Of a stretch of 64,000 nt of DNA, positions 34,499 through 41,958 are shown piece after piece. A program made the position numbers and the translations under genes. The notes under the pieces were generated by a model. It searched no databases, was not told the DNA's origin, and saw only the letters and a program-made list of their open reading frames with translations. Origin of the DNA: Pseudonocardia oceani (GTDB lineage: Bacteria > Actinomycetota > Actinomycetes > Mycobacteriales > Pseudonocardiaceae); assembly GCF_019263585.2 (NCBI RefSeq), contig NZ_JADQDF010000001.1, positions 4,474,501-4,538,500 of the forward strand, given 5' to 3'. Numbering within the stretch: position 1 is the stretch's first letter; the number at the start of each line of letters is the position of its first letter.

Positions 34499-35761
34499 GT
34501 GACTGACGATGTTGCGGTGACGACGCCGGCACCGACCGCCGACCTGCAGCGACGGGTCGTCGGGGTGCTGGTGGTGGCGCAGGTGCTGGGCGGGGTCGGG
34601 GTGTCCACGGGCATCGCGCTCGCGAGCCTGACGGCGGCCGAGCTGTCCGGCTCCGACGTGATCGGCGGGGCGGCGCTCACCGCGATGGTCGTCGGCACGG
34701 CACTGGCGGCGCTGCCGGTCTCGCGGCTCGCCGCGCGGTCGGGGCGCCGGCCCGCGCTGGTGCTCGGCTACGGGGGCGGTGCCGTGGGCGCCGCCGGGGC
34801 GGTGGGGGCGCTGTCGATCGGGAGCTGGCCGCTGCTGCTGGTCGCGCTGGTGCCGTTCGGAGCGGCGTCGGCCGCCGGTCTCGCGGCGCGGTTCGCGGCC
34901 ACCGACCTCGCCGAGCCCGGGTCCCGCGCCCGGTCGCTGGCGCTGGTGGTGTGGGCGGTGACGGTCGGCGCGGTCGCCGGGCCCAACCTCGCCGGTCCGA
35001 TGCAGGAGCTGGCCCGCGCGCTCGGCCTCGTCGCGCAGAGCGGCCCGTTCCTGCTCGCCGCGGTGACCTTCGGCGCGGCCGCGGCCGTCGTCTCGGCGGG
35101 TCTGCGGCCCGACCCGCTGGTGCTCGCCCGCGAGCGGGAGGCGGCCGTCCCGACCACCGTGCCCGCGGCCCCCGCCCGCAGCGCGTGGAGCGCGGCGCGC
35201 GAGCACCCGACCGCGCTGCTGGCCATCGGGGCGATCGCCGTCTCGCACCTGCTGATGGTCGGGCTGATGTCGCTCACGCCGGTGCACATGCACCACGGCG
35301 GCGCGACCGTGTCGGTCGTCGGGCTCGTGATCAGCCTGCATGTCGCGGGGATGTACGTCCTCAGCCCGCTGTTCGGCGTGCTCGCCGACCGGTGGGGCCG
35401 GCGCCCGGTGCTCGTGGTCGGCGCGGTGCTGCTCGTCGCGGCGGGGCTGGTGGCCGCCCCGGCGGCGCCGACCGATCCCGCGATGCTCGCCGTCGGCCTC
35501 GTCGCGCTCGGGCTGGGCTGGTCGGCGGCGCTGGTGGCCGGCTCGGCGCTGCTCACCGACGCGGTGCCGCTCGCCGACCGCGCCCGGGTCCAGGGGCTGT
35601 CGGACATCACGATGAACGTCGCCGGGGCGGCCGGGGGAGTGCTGGCGGGCGTCGTGGTCGCCGTGGCGGGCTTCGGCGCGCTCGGCCTCGGCGTCGCGGC
35701 GCTCGCGGTGGTGCTGCTGGGCGTGGTCGCCGTGGGTGCGCGGGCAGGGGCGCGCGCCTAG
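34499..35761 (+). CDS. MFS transporter
   Basis: Major facilitator superfamily membrane protein, 420 aa, with 12 predicted helices and a central hydrophilic loop near residues 200-235. Loop motifs are SRLAARSGRRPALVLGYGGG (2-3) and LADRWGRRPVLVVGAVLL (8-9, residues about 290-310). The substrate is unknown. The start is uncertain: GTG 34499 is used, GTG 34517 is possible. Spacing to smc is 51 bp and smc has its own -10. Confidence 0.85.
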   Translation: MTDDVAVTTPAPTADLQRRVVGVLVVAQVLGGVGVSTGIALASLTAAELSGSDVIGGAALTAMVVGTALAALPVSRLAARSGRRPALVLGYGGGAVGAAGAVGALSIGSWPLLLVALVPFGAASAAGLAARFAATDLAEPGSRARSLALVVWAVTVGAVAGPNLAGPMQELARALGLVAQSGPFLLAAVTFGAAAAVVSAGLRPDPLVLAREREAAVPTTVPAAPARSAWSAAREHPTALLAIGAIAVSHLLMVGLMSLTPVHMHHGGATVSVVGLVISLHVAGMYVLSPLFGVLADRWGRRPVLVVGAVLLVAAGLVAAPAAPTDPAMLAVGLVALGLGWSAALVAGSALLTDAVPLADRARVQGLSDITMNVAGAAGGVLAGVVVAVAGFGALGLGVAALAVVLLGVVAVGARAGARA

Positions 35762-35812
35762 CGGGACCGCGCCGATCGCTACTCTGCGGGGCCCGCCCGA
35801 CGCAGGAGAGCC

Positions 35813-38800
35813 GTGCACCTCAAGAGCCTGACGCTGAAGGGCTTCAAGTCCTTCGCCTCGGCCACGACGCTGCGCCTCGAACCCGGCATCACGTGCGTCG
35901 TGGGGCCGAACGGGTCGGGCAAGTCCAACGTCGTCGACGCGATCAGCTGGGTGCTCGGCGAGCAGGGCGCGAAGGCGCTGCGCGGCGGGAAGATGGAGGA
36001 CGTCATCTTCGCCGGCACGTCCGGGCGGGCGCCGCTGGGCCGCGCCGAGGTGACGCTGACGATCGACAACTCCGACGGGGCGCTGCCGATCGAGTACTCC
36101 GAGGTGTCGATCACGCGCCGGATGTTCCGTGACGGCGCGGGCGAGTACGAGATCAACGGCTCGTCGTGCCGGCTGCTCGACATCCAGGAGCTGCTGAGCG
36201 ACTCCGGCATCGGCCGGGAGATGCACGTCATCGTCGGGCAGGGGCAGCTCGACTCGGTGCTGCAGAGCAAGCCCGAGGACCGCCGCGCCTACATCGAGGA
36301 GGCCGCGGGCGTCCTCAAGCACCGCAAGCGCAAGGAGAAGGCGCTCCGCAAGCTCGACGCGATGCAGGCCAACCTCACCCGCCTGACCGACCTCACCGCC
36401 GAGCTGCGCCGCCAGCTCAAGCCGCTCGGGCGCCAGGCCGAGATCGCGCGTCGCGCCCAGAGCGTGCAGGCCGACCTGCGCGACTCCCGGCTGCGCCTGG
36501 CCGCCGACGACCTCGTGACCCTGCGCGACTCCCTGGCCCGCGAGGAGGCCGACGAGTCGGCGGCGCGGGCGCGGCGGGCGGAGGTCGAGGAGCAGCTGTC
36601 CGTGGCGCGCGTCGAGCAGGAGCGGCTGGAGACGGCGCTGGCCGCCGACGCGCCGCGCCTGGCCGCCGCGCAGGACACCTGGTACCGGCTCTCGGCCCTG
36701 GCCGAGCGGCTCGCGGGCACCGTACGCCTCGCCCAGGAGCGCGGCCGCCACCTCGCGGGCTCGGCCGAGGAGCGCACGCCCGGGCGCGACCCCGACCAGC
36801 TCGAGGCCGAGGCCGAGGCCGTCGCCGAGCAGGAGGACGAGCTGGTCGGGGCCGTGGTGTCGGCCCGCGCGACACTGGCCGAGCTGCTCGAGGAGCGGAC
36901 CGCGCACGAGCGCACCCTCGCCGCGGCCGAGCGCGCCCACCTCGCCGCCGTCCGCGCGCTGGCCGACCGCCGCGCCGGCCTGGCCACCCTCGCCGGGCGC
37001 GCGGAGGCGATGCGCAGCACGGCCGCCGCCACGGCCGACGAGATCGAGCGCCTGTCCGACGCGCTCGCGGAGGCCGAGGACCGCGCGACCGCGGCGCGCG
37101 CGGAGCTGGAGGCGGCGGGCGACGCCGTCGACTCCGGGGACGTGCCCGCCGAGCTGGAGGAGCGCTGGGCCACCGCGGTCGAGGGGCTCGAGGCGGCCCG
37201 CGCGCGGGTGGCCGACCTCGTGGCGCAGGAGCGGGAGGCGGAGAAGCAGCGGGCGCACTGGGGGGCGCGGGTCGATGCGCTGTCGGTGGGGCTGGCGCGC
37301 AAGGACGGCTCGGCGTCGCTGCTGGGGGAGGACGGCGTGCTGGGCGCGGTTCCCGGGCTGCTGACGGTGCAGCCGTGGGCGCGGACGGCTGTGGCGGCGG
37401 TGCTGGGGGAGCTGGCCGACGCGGTGGCGGTGGTGGACGCGGGGGCGGCGGTGGGGGCGCTGCGGCTGCTGCGGGCCCGGGATGCGGGACGGGCGGCGCT
37501 GGTGGTGGGGTCCCCGGACTTGCAGGAAAGCCACGTTCACGCAACCACGTTGCAGGAAAGTGGCTTTCCTGCAACGGCGCGCTGGGTCGCCGAGGGGGTC
37601 GCGGCCGACGGCCCCGTCGCCTCCGCGGTGCGCCGGCTGCTCTCCGGGGTCGTCGCCGTCGACTCCCTCGACGACGCCGCGGCCCTGGTCGCCGCCGACC
37701 CCGCACTCACCGCCGTCACCGCCGAGGGCGACGTGCTCGGCGCCGCGCGGGCGTCCGGGGGATCGGGCACCGCGACCAGCGCGCTCGACGTGCAGGCCGC
37801 CGTCACCGAGGCCGCGCAGGCCCGTGACGGCGTCGAGGAGGAGCTGACGCGCCTGCGCCCCGCGCTGGAGGGCGCGCGGTCGGAGGAGGCGGCGCGCCAG
37901 GCCGAGGTCGAGGCGGCGCGGCGGGCCCAGAACGCCGCCGAGCAACGCCGGGCGGCGGCGTCGGCGCAGCTCGGGCGCATGGAGCAGGCCGTCCGCTCGG
38001 CCGCGGCCGAGGCGCAGCGGCTGAGGGAGCGGCGCGACGCCGTCGAGTCGCGGCGGTCCGACGCGCTGCTCGCGCTGGAGGCCGCCGAGCAGCAGCTCGC
38101 CGTCGCCGAGGACGAGCCGGTCGACGACGAGCCCGACACCGAGGTGCGCGACGCCGCCGCCGACGCGGTCGAGACGGCCCGGTCGTCGGAGGTCGACGCC
38201 CGGCTCGCGCTGCGCACCGCCGAGGAGCGGGCGCGGGCGATCTCGGGGCGGGCGGAGTCGCTGCGGCGGCAGGCGTCGTCGGAGCGGATGGCCCGCGAGC
38301 GCGCCGCCGCCGCCCGGGAGGCGCGGGAGCGCGGAGCCGCCGTGGCCGCGCTCGTCGTCGAGGCGGGGGAGGTCGCGTGCGCGCGGATCGCGCAGTCCCT
38401 GGCCGTCGCCGCCACCGAGCGCGACGACGCCGCCGCCGCCCGCGACGCCCGCGAGCGCGAGCTGGGCGAGGTCCGGCTGACCGCGCAGCGCCTCACCGGG
38501 CTGATGGAGAAGCTCACCGACGCCGTGCACCGCGACGAGGTGCTGCGCGCGCAGTCGCGCCTTCGCCTGGAGCAGGTCACGGAGAAGGTGCTGGCCGACC
38601 ACGGCCTGGGCGTCGAGGACCTCGTCGCCGAGTACGGGCCGGACGCCCCGGTGCCCGCCTCGCTCGCCGAGGCCGCGGAGTACGAGGCGGCGCGCGAGCG
38701 GGGCGAGGACGTCACCGCACCGCCCGCCATGCCCTACGACCGCGCAACGCAGGAGCGCCGCGCGGCGCGCGCGGAGAAGGACCTCGCGCTGCTGGGGCGG

Positions 38801-39394
38801 GTCAACCCGCTCGCGCTGGAGGAGTTCGCTGCGCTGGAGGAGCGCTACCGGTTCCTGTCGACGCAGCTCGAGGACCTCAAGAACACCCGCCGTGACCTGC
38901 TCACCGTCGTCCGCGAGGTCGACGACAAGATCCTCGAGGTGTTCGCGCAGGCCTACGAGGACGTGGCGCGCGAGTTCACGGTGGTGTTCGAGACGCTGTT
39001 CCCCGGGGGCGAGGGCCGGCTCGTGCTCACCGACCCCGAGGACATGCTGACCACCGGCGTCGAGGTCGAGGCGCGGCCGCCGGGCAAGAAGGTCAAGCGG
39101 CTGTCGCTGTTGTCGGGCGGGGAGCGGTCGCTGACGGCGATGGCCCTGCTCGTCGCGATCTTCCGGGCCCGCCCGTCGCCGTTCTACATCCTCGACGAGA
39201 TCGAGGCAGCCCTCGACGACGTCAACCTCCGGCGCCTGATCAGCCTGATGGAGGAGCTGCGCGCCACCAGCCAGCTCATCGTGATCACGCACCAGAAGCC
39301 GACGATGGAGGTCGCCGACGCGCTGTACGGCGTGGCGATGCGGGGAGACGGGATCACCACGGTGATCAGCCAGCGGTTGAGGCCGGCGAGCTAG
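35813..39394 (+). CDS. smc: Chromosome segregation protein SMC
   Basis: Condensin ATPase, 1193 aa, usual length. The N-terminal head has Walker A GPNGSGKSNVVDAISWVLGE (residues 32-51) and a Q-loop in HVIVGQGQLDSVLQSKPEDR. Coiled coils run about 170-500 and 660-1010. The hinge is near 505-655. The C-terminal head has LLSGGERSLTAMALLVAIFR (ABC signature) and FYILDEIEAALDDVN (Walker B). A 19-residue stretch in the hinge (570-588) is encoded by a palindromic repeat. The -10 TACTCT (35780-35785) and CAGGAGA precede GTG 35813. Confidence 0.96.
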   Translation: MHLKSLTLKGFKSFASATTLRLEPGITCVVGPNGSGKSNVVDAISWVLGEQGAKALRGGKMEDVIFAGTSGRAPLGRAEVTLTIDNSDGALPIEYSEVSITRRMFRDGAGEYEINGSSCRLLDIQELLSDSGIGREMHVIVGQGQLDSVLQSKPEDRRAYIEEAAGVLKHRKRKEKALRKLDAMQANLTRLTDLTAELRRQLKPLGRQAEIARRAQSVQADLRDSRLRLAADDLVTLRDSLAREEADESAARARRAEVEEQLSVARVEQERLETALAADAPRLAAAQDTWYRLSALAERLAGTVRLAQERGRHLAGSAEERTPGRDPDQLEAEAEAVAEQEDELVGAVVSARATLAELLEERTAHERTLAAAERAHLAAVRALADRRAGLATLAGRAEAMRSTAAATADEIERLSDALAEAEDRATAARAELEAAGDAVDSGDVPAELEERWATAVEGLEAARARVADLVAQEREAEKQRAHWGARVDALSVGLARKDGSASLLGEDGVLGAVPGLLTVQPWARTAVAAVLGELADAVAVVDAGAAVGALRLLRARDAGRAALVVGSPDLQESHVHATTLQESGFPATARWVAEGVAADGPVASAVRRLLSGVVAVDSLDDAAALVAADPALTAVTAEGDVLGAARASGGSGTATSALDVQAAVTEAAQARDGVEEELTRLRPALEGARSEEAARQAEVEAARRAQNAAEQRRAAASAQLGRMEQAVRSAAAEAQRLRERRDAVESRRSDALLALEAAEQQLAVAEDEPVDDEPDTEVRDAAADAVETARSSEVDARLALRTAEERARAISGRAESLRRQASSERMARERAAAAREARERGAAVAALVVEAGEVACARIAQSLAVAATERDDAAAARDARERELGEVRLTAQRLTGLMEKLTDAVHRDEVLRAQSRLRLEQVTEKVLADHGLGVEDLVAEYGPDAPVPASLAEAAEYEAARERGEDVTAPPAMPYDRATQERRAARAEKDLALLGRVNPLALEEFAALEERYRFLSTQLEDLKNTRRDLLTVVREVDDKILEVFAQAYEDVAREFTVVFETLFPGGEGRLVLTDPEDMLTTGVEVEARPPGKKVKRLSLLSGGERSLTAMALLVAIFRARPSPFYILDEIEAALDDVNLRRLISLMEELRATSQLIVITHQKPTMEVADALYGVAMRGDGITTVISQRLRPAS
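37520..37576. repeat. Palindromic element inserted in frame in the smc hinge
   Basis: Two overlapping foldbacks. Outer: TTGCAGGAAAGCCAC (37520-37534) with GTGGCTTTCCTGCAA (37560-37574), perfect. Inner: GTTGCAGGAAAG (37549-37560) with CTTTCCTGCAAC (37564-37575) around TGG, perfect. It translates in frame as residues 570-588 and leaves flanking hinge sequence intact. Related sequence occurs at 39551-39606. Confidence 0.85.
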
Positions 39395-39399
39395 ACCCC

Positions 39400-39439
39400 G
39401 TGAGTGGCGACCGTGCCCAGGGGCACGGTCGCCACTCAC
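39400..39439. terminator. Perfect 19-bp palindrome after smc
   Basis: GTGAGTGGCGACCGTGCCC (39400-39418), AG, then its exact reverse complement (39421-39439), 5 nt past the smc stop. It has no U-run. It is a relative of the hairpin at 23465-23504 and works in both directions. Confidence 0.75.
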
Positions 39440-39497
39440 GACCTCGTCGGCGGGGTGGGCCGGCGGGGGTGAAGTCCGGGCGGGGGTCGGGCCGGGC

Positions 39498-39549
39498 GGC
39501 TCGGGGTGGCGCGGCTCGGGGTGGCGCCGGCTCGGGGTGGCGCGGCTCG
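39498..39549 (+). repeat. 15-bp tandem repeat
   Basis: Three full copies of GGCTCGGGGTGGCGC at 39498-39512, 39513-39527 and 39529-39543 and a partial fourth running into the palindromic element. Confidence 0.8.
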
Positions 39550-39550
39550 A

Positions 39551-39606
39551 GTTGCAGCAAGGCGACCTTGTGGACGCTTCGTGGCTGAAGGTGGCCTTCC
39601 TGCAAC
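39551..39606. repeat. Intergenic copy of the smc-type palindromic element
   Basis: GTTGCAGCAAGGCGACCTT (39551-39569) pairs with AAGGTGGCCTTCCTGCAAC (39588-39606), 17 of 19 bp, loop 18 nt. It shares the GTTGCAGGAA...GCCAC arm with the element inside smc. Confidence 0.75.
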
Positions 39607-39696
39607 GGGCGGGGCCGCGCGCGGAGGGCAGCGGGAGGGCGCGGGACGGCGAGCGGGGGCCGAGCGGGGCGCGCGGGGCGGGCGCGGGCCGGGCCG

Positions 39697-39834
39697 GTGA
39701 GCGCCGGGAGCGTGACGTGGGGGTCGTCGGGGGGACCGTGGCGGTGCGGTTCCGGTGATCACCGGCGGGTGAGCGTCGGGAGTGTGACGTGGGGGTCGTC
39801 GCAGGGGCTGTGGTGGTGCGGTCGCGACGATCAC
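39697..39834 (+). repeat. Two copies of the mosaic A-type repeat
   Basis: Unit 1 (about 39697-39762) and unit 2 (about 39769-39834) each carry GYCGGGAGYGTGACGTGGG, GGTCGTCG and GTGGYGGTGCGGT and end near GATCAC. The core is the same as in the 12.4-13.2 kb block, but the closing arm differs (GGTGATCAC, GACGATCAC), so these form a second subtype. Confidence 0.75.
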
Positions 39835-39890
39835 GGTGGGGTGGGGTGCCGGGACCGGTGAGGTGGGCCGGGGCATGACAGGCTGGTCGG

Positions 39891-41804
39891 GTGACCCCGG
39901 AGACCCTGTGGATCGTCGTCGCGGTCGTGGCTGCGGTCGTGCTCATCGCCATCGTCGTGGGGCTGGTGCTCCGCAACCGCCGACGCATCAGCCTGCGCCG
40001 GGCCGAGGAGCTGGAGCGCGCCGACGAGGCCGCCAAGCCCAAGCCGCGCGGCGGCACCTACCAGGCCGGCGGCGGCTTCTCGTTCGCCCCCGGCGCCGGT
40101 GCCGCCACTCCGTCCGCACCGCCGGTGACGCCCCCGCCCACCCCAGAGCCCCTGCCGACGGCACCGCCCGAGGCCGCGTCCGCCCCTGAGGCCGCGCCGG
40201 CTCCCGAGGCCGCGCCCACCCGGCCGCTGCACGGCGACACGACCCTGCCCGACGCCCGCCCGCCGTCCGGCCCGGACACCGCAGGCCCGGACACCGCAGG
40301 CCCGGACACCGCAGGCCCCGCGACGGCGGTACCGGACACGGCCGCGGCCGACACCGCCGCCCCCGACGCACCGGCCACGCCAGACGTCGAGCGTCCCGTC
40401 GACGCCACCCGGCCGACGCCCACCCCGGCCCCCACCCCGATGCCGCCGCTGGGCACCTCGTCGGCTCCCACGGCCCCGCCGACCGAGCCGGTCCCGCCGA
40501 CCGAGCCGGTCCCGCCGACCGAGCCGGTCCCGCCGACCGAACCGGTCCCGCCGACCGAGCCGGTCCCGCCGACCGAGCCGGCCCCGACGACCCCGCCGAC
40601 CGGCGAACCGCCGACCGGGCCCGCCCCGATGGCCAAGCCGACGACGGAGCGCCCCACGACGGCGCCCCCCGCCCCGTCCACCAACGGCTCGGCCCCGACC
40701 TCTCAGCCCCCGGCCCCGGCCGCCCCGGCATCCCCGACCACCCCGGCACCCCCGGCCGACACCGCCCCGCCGACCCCGACCCCGACCACAGCCCCGACTC
40801 CGGCCCCGACCACAGCGCCCCCGACGGTGCCTCCAACAGCACCACCGACGACGACCACCCCACCCACCCCCACCGAGGAGATCGCCCCACCCGGCGGCCG
40901 CCTCGAGCGCCTCCGTGGACGCCTCGCCCGCTCCCGCTCCGGCTTCGGCCAGGGACTGCTGGGCCTGCTCGGCGCGGGGGAGCTGGACGAGGAGTCGTGG
41001 GAGGACGTCGAGGCCACCCTCCTGCAGGCCGACCTCGGCCCCGAGACCACGGCCGAGCTGATCGACCGGCTCCGCACCGAGCTGGCGGCCCGTGGCGTCC
41101 GCACCGCGGAGCAGGCGCGCCAGCTGCTCAAGGACGTCCTCACCGAGGCACTGCGCCCCGAGCTGGACCGCTCGGTCCGCGCGCTGCCCCACGACGGGCG
41201 GCCCGCGGTGCTGCTCGTCGTCGGTGTCAACGGCACCGGGAAGACGACGACCACCGGCAAGCTGGCGCGGGTGCTCGTTGCGGGCGGGCACCGGGTGGTG
41301 CTCGGCGCGGCCGACACCTTCCGCGCCGCCGCCGCCGAGCAGCTCGTCACCTGGGGCGAGCGGGCCGGGGCCACCGTCGTGCGCGGCGCCGAGGGCGCCG
41401 ACCCGGCGAGCGTCGCCTTCGACGCCGTCAAGCGCGGCACCGGCGAGGGCGCCGACGTGGTCCTGCTCGACACCGCGGGCCGGCTGCACACCAAGACCGG
41501 CCTGATGGACGAGCTCGACAAGGTGAAGCGGGTCGTGTCGCGCCAGGCCGAGGTCGACGAGGTGCTCCTCGTCCTCGACGCCACGACCGGCCAGAACGGG
41601 CTGACGCAGGCGCGGGTGTTCGGCGACGTCGTCAAGGTCACCGGCATCGTCCTGACCAAGCTCGACGGCACCGCGAAGGGCGGCATCGTGTTCCGCGTCC
41701 AGCGCGAGCTGGGGGTGCCGGTGAAGCTCGTGGGGCTCGGCGAGGGCCCCGACGACCTGGCGCCGTTCGAGCCCGCCGCCTACGTCGACGCACTGTTGAG
41801 CTGA
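39891..41804 (+). CDS. ftsY: Signal recognition particle receptor FtsY with extended linker
   Basis: SRP receptor GTPase delivering ribosome-nascent chains to the translocon. The product is 637 aa. The N-terminal membrane anchor spans residues about 5-28 (IVVAVVAAVVLIAIVVGLVL). A Pro/Thr/Ala-rich, low-complexity linker covers about 50-335, and the NG domain about 335-637. GTPase motifs are VVGVNGTGKTTTTGKLARV (G1), LLDTAGRLHTKTGLMDEL and GIVLTKLDGTAKGG. The linker contains six perfect PPTEPV-type repeats and three PDTAG repeats, making the protein longer than typical actinobacterial FtsY. Confidence 0.94.
   Translation: MTPETLWIVVAVVAAVVLIAIVVGLVLRNRRRISLRRAEELERADEAAKPKPRGGTYQAGGGFSFAPGAGAATPSAPPVTPPPTPEPLPTAPPEAASAPEAAPAPEAAPTRPLHGDTTLPDARPPSGPDTAGPDTAGPDTAGPATAVPDTAAADTAAPDAPATPDVERPVDATRPTPTPAPTPMPPLGTSSAPTAPPTEPVPPTEPVPPTEPVPPTEPVPPTEPVPPTEPAPTTPPTGEPPTGPAPMAKPTTERPTTAPPAPSTNGSAPTSQPPAPAAPASPTTPAPPADTAPPTPTPTTAPTPAPTTAPPTVPPTAPPTTTTPPTPTEEIAPPGGRLERLRGRLARSRSGFGQGLLGLLGAGELDEESWEDVEATLLQADLGPETTAELIDRLRTELAARGVRTAEQARQLLKDVLTEALRPELDRSVRALPHDGRPAVLLVVGVNGTGKTTTTGKLARVLVAGGHRVVLGAADTFRAAAAEQLVTWGERAGATVVRGAEGADPASVAFDAVKRGTGEGADVVLLDTAGRLHTKTGLMDELDKVKRVVSRQAEVDEVLLVLDATTGQNGLTQARVFGDVVKVTGIVLTKLDGTAKGGIVFRVQRELGVPVKLVGLGEGPDDLAPFEPAAYVDALLS
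40476..40583 (+). repeat. 18-bp coding repeats in ftsY
   Basis: Six near-identical 18-bp units encode PPTEPV (the last one PPTEPA). A separate 15-bp array (about 40271-40315) encodes PDTAG three times. Multiples of three keep the frame, so copy number could vary without loss of FtsY. Confidence 0.85.
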
Positions 41805-41818
41805 CGCGTCATGCGGAT

Positions 41819-41855
41819 GTAACTCGCGAGGGGGCCTCGTTCACGTCGGCGAAAC
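41819..41855 (+). promoter_or_regulatory. GlnR-like box upstream of amtB (first copy)
   Basis: TTCAC-n6-GAAAC at 41840-41855 fits the actinobacterial GlnR half-site gTnAC-n6-GaAAC. A further GTAAC lies 21 bp upstream at 41819-41823, near the 22-bp period of two-box sites, though the second pentamer of that box is degenerate. It lies about 105 bp before the amtB start. Confidence 0.5.
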
Positions 41856-41958
41856 ACCGGTGGAGGACGACGGAAACACGGCGATCCGATAGTTCCCGCA
41901 CCAGCCGCGGAATCCGTCCATTCCGGACGGAGCGCGGCGCAGACGGGAAGGAGTCGAC

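Larger units (their letters stand above)
39395..39890. other. 496-bp gene-free spacer between smc and ftsY
   Basis: No credible gene. In order it holds the 19-bp palindrome, a 15-bp tandem array, a palindromic element related to the one in smc, and two copies of the mosaic repeat seen at 12.4-13.2 kb. The ftsY promoter must lie in the last 50 bp, but no clear -10 was recognised. Confidence 0.75.

Noticed and set aside
34196..40057. A 1953-codon open frame on the minus strand across MFS, smc and the ftsY start
   Set aside because: It is the antisense shadow of acyP, MFS and smc in a GC-rich genome; composition is low-complexity and no domain is seen, while the plus strand has clear SMC motifs.
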